A DNA stretch of 64,000 nt from Arcanobacterium wilhelmae (GCF_029632765.1 NZ_CP121247.1:1302001-1366000); one strand, 5' to 3'; positions 9,080 through 19,540 are shown, counted from the stretch's first letter. The notes: generated by a model not told the origin, from the letters alone. Program-made: numbers and translations.

Positions 9080-10867
9080 TTACTTCAGGAGGTCGAGGAC
9101 TGTCGCCACTGCCTCGTCAACCGAGACTTCGGTGGACGTGACTTCGCGGCGGTCGCGGACCTCTACAATTCCATCCTTCAAACCACGGCCAACGACCACG
9201 CCGTAGGGCATGCCGAGAAGCTCGAAATCGGCGAACTTCACACCGGCAGAGACCTTACGACGATCATCCACGATGGCTTCGAAGCCCGCAGCCTCGATCT
9301 CTGCCGCGATGCGCTCAGCAGCCTCAAACACCTCATCGCCCTTGCCTGTGGCGAGGACGTGCACCTGGGCCGGAGCGATATGAGTGGGCCACACGAGGCC
9401 CTTCTCGTCGCAGTTCAACTCTGCGAGTGACGCCATCACACGAGAGACGCCAATGCCGTAGGAACCCATTGTGACTACCTGGGCCTTGCCATTCTGATCG
9501 AGAACCTTCAGATCCAGAGCCTTCGCATACTTGCGGCCGAGCTGGAAGATGTGGCCAACCTCGATACCACGCTCGATGGAAAGCGGGCCGGATCCATCCG
9601 GCGCCTCGTCGCCTGCACGAACCTCGGCAGCTTCGATCATGCCGTCAGCCTTGAAATCGCGGCCGTACACCATATTCACCAGGTGAGCCTCGAATTCATC
9701 TGCACCAGTAATCCAGGCACTGCCCTTTGCAACATGCGGATCGAGCAGGTAACGGACCGAACCAGAGACTGCACCATCCTCATCAACCGTGCGCGCCGGC
9801 GAATTCGGACCAATCACGCGCGGGCCGATGTAGCCCGCCACCAGCTCCGGATGCTTCGCAAGATCCTCAGGTGTGGCAAGCTCAACCTCGGCAGGAGAAA
9901 CGTTCGCTTCCACGCGCTTGAGATCCACTTCGCGATCGCCAGGAACGCCGATCACCACGAGCTCGCGCTCGCCATCCGGGTGCGTGAGCACAACAACCAC
10001 GTTCTTCAACGTATCGCCAGCTTCCCACGCACGATCCTCGCGCGGAGCCACCTCGTTGAGCACACCAACGAGATCCTCGATCGTCTTCGCGTTCGGCGTG
10101 GCCACCTGGGTAGGCTCCGCAACACCGGAGTAATCCTGCTCCGGAACCGGCGGCGTGGTAACAGCCTCAGTGTTCGCAGCATAACCGCCCGGGGAACGCA
10201 CGAACGTATCTTCGCCGATCGCACACGGGAAGAGGAACTCCTCCGAACGCGAGCCACCCATGGCTCCCGACGTCGCAGAGCAGATCGCAACAGGCAGGCC
10301 AAGGCGAGCAAACACCTTCTGGTACGCCTGGCGCATGTTCTCGTAGGAGGCAGCCAAGCCTTCATCTTCCAGATCGAAGGAGTAGGCATCCTTCATGATG
10401 AACTCACGCGTACGGATGATGCCTGCGCGCGGGCGAGCCTCATCGCGGTACTTCGTCTGAATCTGGTAGAGCGTAACCGGCAGATCCTTGTACGAGGAGT
10501 ACATATCCTTCACGGCAACCGTGAACATCTCCTCGTGGGTGGGAGCCAGAAGGTAATCGTTCTCGCGGCGATCCTTCAGACGGAACAGGTTCGGGCCGTA
10601 CTCTTCCCAGCGGTTCGTGGCCTCATACGGCTCACGCGGCAACAGCGCCGGGAACAGCATCTCCTGGGCGCCAGCGGCGTCCATCTCTTCTCGCACGATG
10701 TTCTCTACCTTGCGCAACACCTTCAAGCCAAGGGGTAACCAGGTGTAGATACCGGGGGCGACGCGGCGAACGTAGCCGCCACGAACCAGCAACTTATGGG
10801 AATTCACTTCGGCGTCGGCAGGATCCTCACGGAGCGTGCGGACGAACAGATTAGACATTTTCAGCAC
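9080..10867 (-). CDS. proS: Prolyl-tRNA synthetase
   Basis: Class II aminoacyl-tRNA synthetase charging tRNA-Pro. The 595-residue product is the bacterial type with an editing insertion between motifs 2 and 3. Motif 2 shows [24 protein letters not shown] in pieces at about 138-165, and motif 3 lies near 455-470 ([12 protein letters not shown]), followed by the anticodon-binding domain. The start used is GTG at 10867; an ATG three codons later (MSNLFVRT) is equally possible. It follows the acetyltransferase and MEP-pathway genes on the same strand and ends at a strong bidirectional hairpin. Confidence 0.97.
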   Translation of the reverse strand: MLKMSNLFVRTLREDPADAEVNSHKLLVRGGYVRRVAPGIYTWLPLGLKVLRKVENIVREEMDAAGAQEMLFPALLPREPYEATNRWEEYGPNLFRLKDRRENDYLLAPTHEEMFTVAVKDMYSSYKDLPVTLYQIQTKYRDEARPRAGIIRTREFIMKDAYSFDLEDEGLAASYENMRQAYQKVFARLGLPVAICSATSGAMGGSRSEEFLFPCAIGEDTFVRSPGGYAANTEAVTTPPVPEQDYSGVAEPTQVATPNAKTIEDLVGVLNEVAPREDRAWEAGDTLKNVVVVLTHPDGERELVVIGVPGDREVDLKRVEANVSPAEVELATPEDLAKHPELVAGYIGPRVIGPNSPARTVDEDGAVSGSVRYLLDPHVAKGSAWITGADEFEAHLVNMVYGRDFKADGMIEAAEVRAGDEAPDGSGPLSIERGIEVGHIFQLGRKYAKALDLKVLDQNGKAQVVTMGSYGIGVSRVMASLAELNCDEKGLVWPTHIAPAQVHVLATGKGDEVFEAAERIAAEIEAAGFEAIVDDRRKVSAGVKFADFELLGMPYGVVVGRGLKDGIVEVRDRREVTSTEVSVDEAVATVLDLLK

Positions 10868-10898
10868 ACGCCCAGTTTACCGCGTGCCCACGCCTAAC

Positions 10899-11735
10899 TT
10901 ACAAAAGAACGGTAGAGAAATGGCCAACCGTCACAAATCCCGACTTTTCATACACCCGAACAGCCGCCAGATTGTAATCGTTGACATACAGGCTCACTGT
11001 CGGAGCGATCTGTCGGGCCACGATCTGCGCCACACGACTCATGCATGCGCTCGCGATCCCTTGCCCGCGTAGTTCGGGCGCTACCCACACCCCCTGGATT
11101 TGGGCAACTCCCCCAGCCAATGCCCCGACGTCGGCCTTGAACTCCACTTTCGGCTCCCCATTAAAGCCGCGGCCCATCCGCACGAACGTTCGCCCCTCGC
11201 CGATGAGGTTTTCGACGCGCGAACGGTAGTAACGTCCCGACGGGTCGTAACCGACTTCCTCAGTGAACATTGCGACCGCCGCCGGATAGACCAAGGGAGC
11301 CTCCGCGGGTGTCGCTCGGCGCACGAGCGGATCGCCACCCACCTGCGGCTCGCGGGCGAAGACCATCGAGTACTGTTCGACGCGCACGTCGCGAGGCTCG
11401 GGCATGTGCGATTCGAGCCTCTTCCATAAGCCCATCACCTGGTCCTGTGGCCCGACAATCGACGACGCCGATGGGGAGGTTTTCACGATGTGCGCGGCAA
11501 GCTGATCCAGCCCATCGTCGTCGAAACCGTACGGAACTAGTGTCCCACCAGCCCACGCGACGCTACGCAAGCCGTCGGAATCGAACAGGCCGATCGCCGA
11601 CGTCAGGCTCCGGCGTTGCTCGACAGGGACGCGAGCGAGCACCGTCGCAACAGGATCTGTATCGAGCAAGCGTATGAGCGCCGGCCGGTCGAAGGCGGTG
11701 AGCCTTCGAACCGACCGGCGTGAAAAGAAAAACAT
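10899..11735 (-). CDS. GNAT N-acetyltransferase with DUF4081-like N-terminal half
   Basis: Predicted acetyl-CoA-dependent acyltransferase. The 278-residue product has an actinobacterial N-terminal half resembling DUF4081 (about 1-130) and a C-terminal GNAT fold (about 145-278), with the acetyl-CoA binding pattern ELRGQGIASACM and the late VNDYNLAAVRVYEKSGF segment. The acceptor substrate is unknown. It lies one base after ispG and upstream of proS, its usual position in Actinobacteria. Confidence 0.88.
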   Translation of the reverse strand: MFFFSRRSVRRLTAFDRPALIRLLDTDPVATVLARVPVEQRRSLTSAIGLFDSDGLRSVAWAGGTLVPYGFDDDGLDQLAAHIVKTSPSASSIVGPQDQVMGLWKRLESHMPEPRDVRVEQYSMVFAREPQVGGDPLVRRATPAEAPLVYPAAVAMFTEEVGYDPSGRYYRSRVENLIGEGRTFVRMGRGFNGEPKVEFKADVGALAGGVAQIQGVWVAPELRGQGIASACMSRVAQIVARQIAPTVSLYVNDYNLAAVRVYEKSGFVTVGHFSTVLL

Positions 11736-11736
11736 C

Positions 11737-12897
11737 TTAAACGAGAACCTCAGGAGAAGCCGACGGATCCTCGTTCAGACCAAGTTCCTCTGCCACAGCG
11801 CGAGCGCGGCGGATCAGAGTCTCAACGATCTCCTCCTCCGGCACCGTCTCAACAACCTTGCCCTTGACGAAAATCTGGCCCTTGCCATTACCAGACGCCA
11901 CACCGAGATCAGCCTCGCGTGCCTCGCCCGGACCGTTCACCACGCACCCCATGACGGCAACGCGCAACGGGAAACTCACGTCCTTCAAGCCCTCCGTAAC
12001 CTTGTCCGCAAGCGAATACACATCCACCTGGGCGCGCCCACACGACGGACACGAAACGATCTCAAGCTTCTTCGGGCGCAGGTTCAAGCTGCGCAGGATC
12101 TGCTCGCCCACCTTCACCTCTTCCACCGGATCAGCAGAAAGCGAGACCCGGATCGTATCGCCGATCCCCTCGGCGAGAAGAACGCCGAACGCGGTCGCCG
12201 ACTTCACCGTGCCCTGAAGCATCGGGCCCGCCTCCGTCACGCCAAGGTGAAGCGGCCAATCGCCCTTCTCGGACAGCAGACGGTACGCCTGGATCATCGT
12301 GACCGGATCATGATGCTTGACAGAGATGGCGAAATCGTAGAACCCGGCATCTTCAAAAAGGCGCGCCTCGTTCACTGCCGATTCCACGAGGGCCTCCGGC
12401 GTGGCCTTTCCATACTTTTTCAGCAAGCGCGGATCGAGCGAACCGGCGTTCACTCCGATGCGCATCGCAGTGCCATTAGCCTTCGCCGCTGCAGCGATCT
12501 CGGGAATCTTGTTATCAAACTTCTTGATGTTGCCCGGATTCACACGCACGCCCGCGCCGGCCTCGATCGCGGTAAAAACGTAGGACGGCTGGAAATGCAC
12601 GTCGACGACCACCGGGATCTGGCTCTTGTCCACAATCACCGGGATCGCTTCGGCATCTTTATCCGTCGGACACGCAATACGCACGATATCGCAACCCGCG
12701 GCGGTCAGCGCCGCGATCTGCTGGAGAGTGGCGCCAATATCCCAGGTCTTCGTGTTGGTCATGGACTGCACCGAGATCGGGGCATCTCCGCCAACCGATA
12801 CTCCGCCCACGGTAATCTTGCGGGTCGGCTTACGCGGGGAAAGCGGTTCTTCCACCTCGCGCACGCTCGGAATTCCAAGTCCAATCGGGTTACTCAT
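11737..12897 (-). CDS. ispG: 4-hydroxy-3-methylbut-2-enyl-diphosphate synthase (IspG/GcpE)
   Basis: Iron-sulfur enzyme of the MEP isoprenoid pathway that converts MEcPP to HMBPP. The 386-residue product has the N-terminal TIM-barrel ([15 protein letters not shown] at about 31-45) and the C-terminal [4Fe-4S] ligands in SCPSCGR near 275 and [10 protein letters not shown] near 314. With dxr two genes upstream it forms a local MEP cluster around a site-2 protease. Ferredoxin or flavodoxin is the usual electron donor. Confidence 0.97.
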   Translation of the reverse strand: MSNPIGLGIPSVREVEEPLSPRKPTRKITVGGVSVGGDAPISVQSMTNTKTWDIGATLQQIAALTAAGCDIVRIACPTDKDAEAIPVIVDKSQIPVVVDVHFQPSYVFTAIEAGAGVRVNPGNIKKFDNKIPEIAAAAKANGTAMRIGVNAGSLDPRLLKKYGKATPEALVESAVNEARLFEDAGFYDFAISVKHHDPVTMIQAYRLLSEKGDWPLHLGVTEAGPMLQGTVKSATAFGVLLAEGIGDTIRVSLSADPVEEVKVGEQILRSLNLRPKKLEIVSCPSCGRAQVDVYSLADKVTEGLKDVSFPLRVAVMGCVVNGPGEAREADLGVASGNGKGQIFVKGKVVETVPEEEIVETLIRRARAVAEELGLNEDPSASPEVLV

Positions 12898-12936
12898 CTC
12901 TTCTCCTTTAAGGTCGCGCCACTACTGTAGTCGCTT

Positions 12937-14163
12937 TTAGAGCACAGGGTGAAGGATATCCGCCACAATGAGTGCAAGAGTCATGACAATAAAGAACGCT
13001 ACCACCGCCTGCGAGAGCGGCCACAGCCTCGCCGTGTCCACCGGCCCCGGATCGGGGCGCCCGCGAAGGCTCGCCCACCGGCGTCGGGCAATCTCCCACA
13101 GCGCGCCGGCCATGTGCCCGCCGTCGAGGGGCAACAACGGCAACAGATTGAACACGAAGAGCGACATGTTCAGCGATGCAAGGAGCATGAGCATGTCGCC
13201 TGTGCGCTGGGCGAGCGTGTACTCGCTGGTTCCGGCCGACGCGATCTGCCCGGCAGCGTCGGCGACTCCGACGAGCCCGACGATCCCGCCCGGATCTCGC
13301 GGCGCGCCCGTCACGGTTGCGGCGAGCACGTCCCATAGTGCGACGGGGAGTTTCACGATCACCGACGCCGTTGCGGTGGCAAGTTTGCCAGTGGCGGCGA
13401 GCGCCTCAGAAACGCTCGCACGCGCCGTGACGAAGCGCGGTGCGATCCCGACGACGGGGCCCGGGCGCCCCTCGAGTAGCGTCGGCGCGACCTCCAGGCT
13501 CACTTCGGAACCCCCGCGTTCGACGACCACCGGCACCGCCGACGTCGGGCTGGCAGCGATCGACTTCTGTACAGCCTCCCACGTGGGCGTCGGGGTGCCG
13601 TTCCATGTGAGCACACGATCGCCTGCGCGCAAACCGCCAGCCTTCGCTGGCGCGACTTGTGCACAGGACTCGGTGAGGCACTCGCTGACCTGACCGATTG
13701 TCGTCGACGGCTGTGGCACACCGATCGCCGTCATCGAAATCAGGACAAAAACGGTAGCCAACATAAAGTTCGTCAGCGGGCCGCCGAACATTACCACGAG
13801 CCGCTTCGGCGCGCTCAGGCGCCAAAAGGCGCGGTGCTCCTGCCCGTCAGGGACCTCTTTCTGGCTCTCGCGGCGCGCTTCCTCGGCCATTGTGAGACGG
13901 CCGTCAGCGTCGCGAATCGCGGTGCCCTCACGAGCCGGCGCCAGCATACCCGCAAGCGACACAAACCCGCCCAGCGGGATCGCCTTCACACCCCACTCCG
14001 TGCCACGCCACTTACGCGACCACAAGGTAGGCCCGAAACCGATGAAATACCGCGGCACAAGCACGCCGAACAGCTTCGCAGGGATCAAATGCCCAAACTC
14101 GTGCAACCCCACGCTCAGCAAAATGCCGAGCACGAAGATCACCACGCCAAGCGTGAAACTCAC
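12937..14163 (-). CDS. Site-2 family intramembrane metalloprotease (RseP/Rip1-like)
   Basis: Zinc protease that cuts substrates within the membrane, often anti-sigma factors. The 408-residue product has the HEFGH zinc motif in its first membrane segment (about 21-25), a PDZ domain in the middle (LRAGDRVLTWNG, about 185-230), and a late LLPLLPLDGGH motif (about 345-355) supplying the third zinc ligand. Three or four membrane segments are visible. The GTG start overlaps the dxr stop as GTGA, so it is coupled to dxr. It sits between dxr and ispG as in Mycobacterium. Confidence 0.93.
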   Translation of the reverse strand: MSFTLGVVIFVLGILLSVGLHEFGHLIPAKLFGVLVPRYFIGFGPTLWSRKWRGTEWGVKAIPLGGFVSLAGMLAPAREGTAIRDADGRLTMAEEARRESQKEVPDGQEHRAFWRLSAPKRLVVMFGGPLTNFMLATVFVLISMTAIGVPQPSTTIGQVSECLTESCAQVAPAKAGGLRAGDRVLTWNGTPTPTWEAVQKSIAASPTSAVPVVVERGGSEVSLEVAPTLLEGRPGPVVGIAPRFVTARASVSEALAATGKLATATASVIVKLPVALWDVLAATVTGAPRDPGGIVGLVGVADAAGQIASAGTSEYTLAQRTGDMLMLLASLNMSLFVFNLLPLLPLDGGHMAGALWEIARRRWASLRGRPDPGPVDTARLWPLSQAVVAFFIVMTLALIVADILHPVL

Positions 14164-15353
14164 GCCATCACCTCATGGGCACAGGCACGCGCCCACTCTT
14201 CAACGCCCAAAACACTCTCGAACGTCACCTCACCCGGATGCTCGAAGCGATCCAGCACCTGAGCCACCGTGGCCACAATATCGAGGTAGCCAATCCGGCC
14301 ATCGAGGAACGCCTCCACAGCTTCCTCGTTTGCGGCATTCATTACGGCCGGGTGCAACGGCGACGTCGCCACCGCCTCGCGGGCCATCGATACAGCCGGG
14401 AACAACTCGTTGTTCAGTGGCTCGAAATCCCAGCTCGTCGGCGAATCCCACGCGTTCGGAGCGGCCACATTATCCAAACGAACCGGCGCCGACAACCCCA
14501 ATGCGATTGGTAGGCGCATATCCGGAGGCGAGGCCTGAGCGATCGACGAGCCGTCAACAAACTCCACCATCGAATGAACGATCGACTGCGGGTGAACCAC
14601 CGGAACAATGCGCTGCGGCGCGATATCGAACAAGTAGGACGCCTCGATCAGCTCGAGCCCCTTATTCATCAACGTAGACGAATTGATCGTCACCACCGGC
14701 CCCATGCTCCACGTCGGATGATGCAGAGCATCCTGCGCGGAAACGTTTGCCATCTGCTCGCGAGTAAATGTGCGGAACGGGCCGCCCGACGCCGTGAGGA
14801 TCAGGCGCGACACCTCACTCACGCCATCCTGATTCACGCTCGTGAGCCCCCGATGGTGGCGACCACTACGAAGCGCCTGGTAGATCGCCGAATGCTCAGA
14901 ATCAACCGGCACAATCTGCCCCGGGCGCGTACACGCATCGGCAATCAAGCCGCCACCCACGACCAGCGATTCCTTGTTTGCCAGGGCAAGCGTGGCGCCT
15001 GATTTCAACGCCGCCAACGTGGGGCGCAAACCTACTGAGCCCGTAATACCGTTGAGCACAACGCCGTCGGGAGCCAACGCTGCCACAGCGCTCGCCGCAT
15101 CTTTCCCAACAAAAAGCTGCGGCAACGCGCTACTTGTCAGAGACTCAAACGCGTCGCGAAAGGCAGAAACGGAACGTGAATCTGCAAGCGCGACAGCGCG
15201 CACTCCAAACTCATGGGCCTGCTTCGCCAGCAGACGCACATGCGAACCACCAGCCGCGAGTGCGGTCACCTCGAACAAATCCGAATGATGCGAAATGACG
15301 TCGAGAGCCTGGGTACCGATCGAGCCCGTCGACCCAAGAATCACAACCTTCAT
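14160..15353 (-). CDS. dxr: 1-deoxy-D-xylulose 5-phosphate reductoisomerase
   Basis: NADPH-dependent second step of the MEP pathway, giving methylerythritol phosphate. The 397-residue product begins KVVILGSTGSIGTQALDVI (Rossmann motif) and shows the metal and substrate region VPVDSEHSAIYQAL (about 157-170), the ASGGPFRTF flap and the MNKGLELIEA segment. It is followed with overlap by the site-2 protease gene and then ispG, and preceded by the DivIVA-repeat gene with a one-base gap. Confidence 0.97.
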   Translation of the reverse strand: MKVVILGSTGSIGTQALDVISHHSDLFEVTALAAGGSHVRLLAKQAHEFGVRAVALADSRSVSAFRDAFESLTSSALPQLFVGKDAASAVAALAPDGVVLNGITGSVGLRPTLAALKSGATLALANKESLVVGGGLIADACTRPGQIVPVDSEHSAIYQALRSGRHHRGLTSVNQDGVSEVSRLILTASGGPFRTFTREQMANVSAQDALHHPTWSMGPVVTINSSTLMNKGLELIEASYLFDIAPQRIVPVVHPQSIVHSMVEFVDGSSIAQASPPDMRLPIALGLSAPVRLDNVAAPNAWDSPTSWDFEPLNNELFPAVSMAREAVATSPLHPAVMNAANEEAVEAFLDGRIGYLDIVATVAQVLDRFEHPGEVTFESVLGVEEWARACAHEVMA

Positions 15354-15354
15354 G

Positions 15355-15903
15355 TCACTCCACCGCGAGAAGAACGCTCACCACACGATCAAGGAACACA
15401 TCCACGACCGCCTCGTCGTATGCCTTCGCACGCTTCGCGCTGGCGAACGTAGCCATCCGAACCTCACCCGACGTCAGAGATGCCTTACCGTCGAAATAGG
15501 CCGAAACACGCGCCAGAAGGGCGTCGACGTCGGATTTCTTGTAGCCCTGACCCGCCGCATTCGCGAAACGCTCACCCTCCGGGCGCAACAGCCGCGGGTA
15601 GAGGGTCTGCGCCTGCTCGTAGGCCTTCGCCAACCAGGCGTCCTCCCCCTCGGCAGCGATCACATTCGCACGGCGACGCTGAATAAACGCAGCCTCCATG
15701 CGATCGAGTGCGGCATCGACAATCGCGGGATCGTACCCGCCACGTACCCAGTCGAAGTGGACCGCACGGATCGCATCCTCGTTCAGCTGTGCCGAATCGT
15801 CCGGAGCAGAATACGCTTCCTTGGCTTCAGCCAAAAACGTATCTACCTGATCGGGGTTGTAGCCGTAATCCTTCTCGGAAACGCGAACAAAAGTCTCACT
15901 CAT
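15355..15903 (-). CDS. Protein with four DivIVA-type GY-VD-FL repeats
   Basis: From the ATG at 15903 the product is 182 residues. AAGGGA about 10 bases upstream and overlap with the rlmN stop support this start. The chain holds four copies of a short unit of the DivIVA N-terminal kind: YGYNPDQVDTFLAEA, GGYDPAIVDAALDRM, QGYKKSDVDALLARV and KAYDEAVVDVFLDRV, spaced through nearly the whole length. No long coiled coil follows, so it is not a classical DivIVA/Wag31. A role at the membrane or division site is inferred from the motif only. It is co-oriented between rlmN and dxr. Confidence 0.75.
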   Translation of the reverse strand: MSETFVRVSEKDYGYNPDQVDTFLAEAKEAYSAPDDSAQLNEDAIRAVHFDWVRGGYDPAIVDAALDRMEAAFIQRRRANVIAAEGEDAWLAKAYEQAQTLYPRLLRPEGERFANAAGQGYKKSDVDALLARVSAYFDGKASLTSGEVRMATFASAKRAKAYDEAVVDVFLDRVVSVLLAVE

Positions 15904-17152
15904 GGACTTCATTCCCTTCATTCGTACTCAGACGATCTCTAAGATTGTCCGGTGCTTGTTGGTGTGCTGCGAGACGCGCCTCGACGCGGGCCTGGGCCTT
16001 CGCCGCACGACGAGCCACGTGCTCACGGTCAATCACTTCCGCCGCGAGCTGCCCGCACGCGCCGTCAATATCCGAGCCGCGCGTATCACGGATCGTTGTC
16101 GAAATCCCCGCACGCTGAAGCGTATGTACAAACGTGCGGGTGGCGTCCTTCGTCGACGCAGTCCAAATCGAACCCGGAGTAGGGTTGAGCGGAATCGGAT
16201 TCACATGCACCCATCCGTGACCACGCTTGTTCAACTCCGCCGCGAGCAATTCCGCACGCCACTCGTGATCGTTCATATCCTTGATCAGCGCATACTCAAT
16301 CGAGACGCGACGGCGGGTCTTCACGAAATACCGGCGGGCCGCATCGAGAAGCTCGCCCGTCTTATAACGCTCGTTGATCGGAATCAGATCGTCACGCAGG
16401 CCGTCGTCGGGAGCATGAAGCGAGACCGCAAGGGTGACCGGAATTCCGCTCTCGGCAAGCTGATCGATCATCGGAACAAGCCCAACCGTCGACACCGTCA
16501 CGTTACGCGCCGACATGCCAAAACCCTCTGGAGCGGGATCCGTCATTCGGTGCAAGGCGCCCATCACCGCCTTGAAGTTCGCCAGAGGCTCACCCATCCC
16601 CATGAACACCACGTTGGTGATGCGCGTCGGCTCTCCAAGCACGCCTGCCTCAGCAGACACCATATTCAAGCGAAGCTGCTCGATAATCTCGGCGGTCGAG
16701 AGATTGCGTGTCAGGCCGCCTTGGCCCGTTGCACAGAACGGGCAAGCCATACCGCAACCTGCCTGCGAGGAAATGCACAGTGTGGCGCGATCGGGATACT
16801 TCATCAGCACCGACTCCACCACGGCGCCGTCGAAAAGCTTCCACAATGTCTTCACGGTGGCGCCGCCGTCGGCAACGAGATCACGGACTCGGGTGACGAG
16901 CGGCGGGAACACCTTAGCCACAACGTCCTTCCGGATCGACGCCGGAAGATCCGTCATTTCCTCCGGATCCACCGTACGGTGCTCGAAATAGTGCACCGAG
17001 AGCTGATCCGCGCGAAATGCTGGAAACCCCAGATCCTTGGCAAGTGCACGGCGGCCCTCGCGGTCAAGATCCGCAAGGTGGCTCGGGGCCTTCCCCTTGC
17101 GCAGTTCCGAAAACGACAAAAGCGGCCTGGGGCCACTCTCGACGCGAGGCAT
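15896..17152 (-). CDS. rlmN: Dual-specificity RNA methyltransferase RlmN
   Basis: Radical SAM enzyme that methylates C2 of A2503 in 23S rRNA and A37 of some tRNAs. The 418-residue product carries the cluster motif CGMACPFCATGQ (about 131-142) and the family's two further catalytic cysteines, one near the C-terminus in GACGQLA. ATG at 17152 is chosen because the upstream in-frame part would overlap the end of cdsA and does not look conserved. It lies downstream of cdsA-frr-pyrH and overlaps the next gene by 8 bases. Confidence 0.96.
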   Translation of the reverse strand: MPRVESGPRPLLSFSELRKGKAPSHLADLDREGRRALAKDLGFPAFRADQLSVHYFEHRTVDPEEMTDLPASIRKDVVAKVFPPLVTRVRDLVADGGATVKTLWKLFDGAVVESVLMKYPDRATLCISSQAGCGMACPFCATGQGGLTRNLSTAEIIEQLRLNMVSAEAGVLGEPTRITNVVFMGMGEPLANFKAVMGALHRMTDPAPEGFGMSARNVTVSTVGLVPMIDQLAESGIPVTLAVSLHAPDDGLRDDLIPINERYKTGELLDAARRYFVKTRRRVSIEYALIKDMNDHEWRAELLAAELNKRGHGWVHVNPIPLNPTPGSIWTASTKDATRTFVHTLQRAGISTTIRDTRGSDIDGACGQLAAEVIDREHVARRAAKAQARVEARLAAHQQAPDNLRDRLSTNEGNEVHE

Positions 17153-17181
17153 CACCTGCTTGTTCTTTTTCACCTCAGGTC

Positions 17182-18051
17182 CTAACCCACCATCGTGAAG
17201 ACGACGTAACACAACGGTGCACAAAACAGAATGGAATCGAGCCGATCGAGCATACCGCCGTGACCGGGGAAAATCGAGCCCATATCCTTCACACCAAGAT
17301 CACGCTTGAGCAACGACTCTGCGAAATCGCCCATGGTCGCAAACACCGGAGCGAGCATGCCCAGCCCGATCACATACGGCCAGCTCATTCCAAGTACCAG
17401 GCCGCCGAGCAGGAAGGCAATAAAAAGCGACAGAAGCTGCGAGCCGGCGAACCCTTCCCACGACTTCTTCGGAGAGATACTTGGCGCGATCGGATGTTTA
17501 CCGAACAAGACGCCAGCACACCAGCCGCCGACGTCGTTCGCCACGGGAAGCAGAATAAACGTGAGTACCGCGAACGGGGCCTTATCCATCTGCGCGATCG
17601 CGATCGCGAACATGCCGAACAGGCCGATCCAGGATAGGACGAGAACACCGGCAACGGCGTCGGTCAGCGACTGCTGCCGACGCGCAAACGCGCCGGATGC
17701 CATACACGCGGCAACGCCCAGGAAGTAGACAAGGAAACCAGCCCCGATACCCTCAAGCCACGTGGCAAGCACGATCAGCGCCACCGTGCCCATCACAACC
17801 GGGTATGTGATCCGGATCGAACGGCTCAGAAATGCCCCGGCAGCCTCCCACACCGCGATCACGAGGAATACCACCGCCAGAGCGACGAAGATCTCGATGC
17901 GCGTAAACAGCGACACCCCGAGCAATGCCAGGAGTGCGACGCCGGTAGAGATTGCCGCAGGCAAGTTACGGCCTGCCCGCGATGTGGTTTCCTCCGGAGG
18001 GCGCGGCGGGTGTGGTTCCAGCCGCGCCCTCAGAGTTGCAAGTTGAGCCAC
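17182..18051 (-). CDS. cdsA: Phosphatidate cytidylyltransferase
   Basis: Integral membrane enzyme making CDP-diacylglycerol, the precursor of acidic phospholipids. The 289-residue product has about eight hydrophobic segments and the C-terminal CDS signature (KDMGSIFPGHGGMLDRLDS). The N-terminal 30 residues are hydrophilic and Pro/Arg-rich. It begins two bases after frr and is followed by rlmN, as is usual in Actinobacteria. Confidence 0.95.
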   Translation of the reverse strand: MAQLATLRARLEPHPPRPPEETTSRAGRNLPAAISTGVALLALLGVSLFTRIEIFVALAVVFLVIAVWEAAGAFLSRSIRITYPVVMGTVALIVLATWLEGIGAGFLVYFLGVAACMASGAFARRQQSLTDAVAGVLVLSWIGLFGMFAIAIAQMDKAPFAVLTFILLPVANDVGGWCAGVLFGKHPIAPSISPKKSWEGFAGSQLLSLFIAFLLGGLVLGMSWPYVIGLGMLAPVFATMGDFAESLLKRDLGVKDMGSIFPGHGGMLDRLDSILFCAPLCYVVFTMVG

Positions 18052-18053
18052 GC

Positions 18054-18611
18054 TCAGACCTCCATGAGGTCCTTCTCCTTGACAGCAAGAAGGGCATCAA
18101 CCTGGTCGGTGAACTTCTTGGTCAAGGTTTCGAGTTCCTTCTCTGCGCGATCGACCTCGTCCTCGCCAGCCTCGCCGTCTTTCTTAATGCGGTCGAGTTC
18201 TTCCTTCGCCTTGCGGCGCACGCCGCGCACGGAAACGCGAGCATCCTCAGCCTTGCCCTTCGCGAGCTTCACATACTCCTTGCGGCGCTCCTCAGTGAGG
18301 GCCGGCAGGTTCACACGAAGAACCTGGCCATCATCGGTGGGGTTCACGCCGAGATCCGATTCCTGGATCGCGCGCTCAATATCCTTCATCGCGGAGCGAT
18401 CAAAAGGCGAGATCACCACAGTACGAGCTTCCGGCACCGACACGGTGGCGAGCTGCTGAAGCGGTGTGGGCGCGCCGTAGTATTCCACGATCAGCGAGGT
18501 GAACATCTCCGGGTTTGCACGGCCGGAGCGAATCTTGCCGAACTCGTTGCGGGCAACGTCAATCGCCTTGCCCATCTTCTCTTCGGCTTCGAGCATTACG
18601 TCGTCAATCAT
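18054..18611 (-). CDS. frr: Ribosome recycling factor
   Basis: Works with EF-G to split post-termination ribosomes. The 185-residue product is full length and shows the three-helix bundle with [20 protein letters not shown] and the C-terminal KEKDLMEV tail. Its ATG overlaps the pyrH stop as TGATG, indicating translational coupling. Confidence 0.98.
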   Translation of the reverse strand: MIDDVMLEAEEKMGKAIDVARNEFGKIRSGRANPEMFTSLIVEYYGAPTPLQQLATVSVPEARTVVISPFDRSAMKDIERAIQESDLGVNPTDDGQVLRVNLPALTEERRKEYVKLAKGKAEDARVSVRGVRRKAKEELDRIKKDGEAGEDEVDRAEKELETLTKKFTDQVDALLAVKEKDLMEV

Positions 18612-19363
18612 CAGTTTTCCTTGAGAGTAGTAGAAACGAGTGTTCCGATTTTGTCACCACGCAGGGCGCGGGTAACGTTGCCCGGCTCGGCCATACCGAA
18701 CACGCGCATTGTCATGCCGTTCTCGCGGCACATGGAGAACGCAGCGGCATCCACAACCTTGAGGTTGTCGCGAAGCGCGTCCTCATATGTGAGGGAATCG
18801 AGTTTGACCGCGGCGGGATCCTTCTTCGGATCAGCGGTGTAGACGCCGTCGACGCCGTTCTTCCCCACCAGCAGCTCGTCGCAGTGGAGCTCGAGCGCAC
18901 GCTGAGCAGAGACCGTATCCGTAGAGAAGTAGGGCATACCCGCACCCGCGCCGAAGATCACCACGCGTCCCTTCTCAAGGTGGCGAATGGCGCGGAGTGG
19001 AATGTATGCCTCTGCGATCTGAGCCATGTTGATGGCAGTCTGAACACGGGCATTCACGCCAGCACGCTCGAGGAAATCCTGAAGCGCCACGGCGTTGATC
19101 ACGGTTCCGAGCATACCCATGTAGTCCGCGCGTGCGCGGTCCATGCCAGTTTCCTGGAGCTGCGAACCGCGGAAGAAGTTTCCGCCACCCACAACGATCG
19201 CGACCTGCACACCGTCGTCGACGGCCTGCTTGATTTCCTGCGAAACTCGCGTCAGAACATCGGTATCCAGGCCGACGCTCCCTCCGCCAAACATTTCACC
19301 GGAAAGCTTGAGAAGAACTCGACGCTGATTGTCTTCGTTCCAATCACCTGGGGTTGCGCTCAT
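18611..19363 (-). CDS. pyrH: UMP kinase
   Basis: Phosphorylates UMP to UDP in pyrimidine synthesis. The 250-residue product is of the hexameric bacterial type, with [11 protein letters not shown] near the N-terminus, [10 protein letters not shown], and the nucleotide-binding region [16 protein letters not shown]. In most relatives tsf directly precedes pyrH; here about 5.7 kb of other genes intervene, so pyrH likely has its own promoter (a TAAGAT -10-like hexamer at 19394-19399). Confidence 0.97.
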   Translation of the reverse strand: MSATPGDWNEDNQRRVLLKLSGEMFGGGSVGLDTDVLTRVSQEIKQAVDDGVQVAIVVGGGNFFRGSQLQETGMDRARADYMGMLGTVINAVALQDFLERAGVNARVQTAINMAQIAEAYIPLRAIRHLEKGRVVIFGAGAGMPYFSTDTVSAQRALELHCDELLVGKNGVDGVYTADPKKDPAAVKLDSLTYEDALRDNLKVVDAAAFSMCRENGMTMRVFGMAEPGNVTRALRGDKIGTLVSTTLKEN

Positions 19364-19393
19364 TTTCGTCCTTTCGCACGCGACTTCCCCACT

Positions 19394-19399
19394 ATCTTA
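19394..19399 (-). promoter_or_regulatory. Possible -10 element for pyrH operon
   Basis: TAAGAT on the minus strand, about 30 bases before the pyrH start. No convincing -35 hexamer was found at 16-18 bases. The assignment rests on position and the loss of the usual tsf upstream neighbour. Confidence 0.35.
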
Positions 19400-19470
19400 G
19401 CGTAGGGAGCGAAAACCGGCGCGCAGGCGTGGGGTGGGACGGGTTACGAACAGACCTGGGATTGATCAGC

Positions 19471-19500
19471 CCGGCGCCGGCGCCCAGGTTTGCGCAGCGT
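19471..19500 (+). repeat. Dispersed repeat copy (variant core)
   Basis: CCGGCGCCGG followed after a 6-base spacer by GGTTTGCGC. It differs from the family core CCGACGYCGG by one base. It lies in the gap between pyrH and the S4 gene, 12 bases from a second copy in the same orientation. Confidence 0.6.
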
Positions 19501-19512
19501 CACAGCTTCTCG

Positions 19513-19540
19513 CCGACGTCGGGGCACGAGTTTGCGCGTG
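19513..19540 (+). repeat. Dispersed repeat copy
   Basis: Core CCGACGTCGG, then GGCAC, then GAGTTTGCGC. Same order and nearly the same spacing as the copies at 33801, 37337, 51576 and 54361. Intergenic. Confidence 0.7.
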
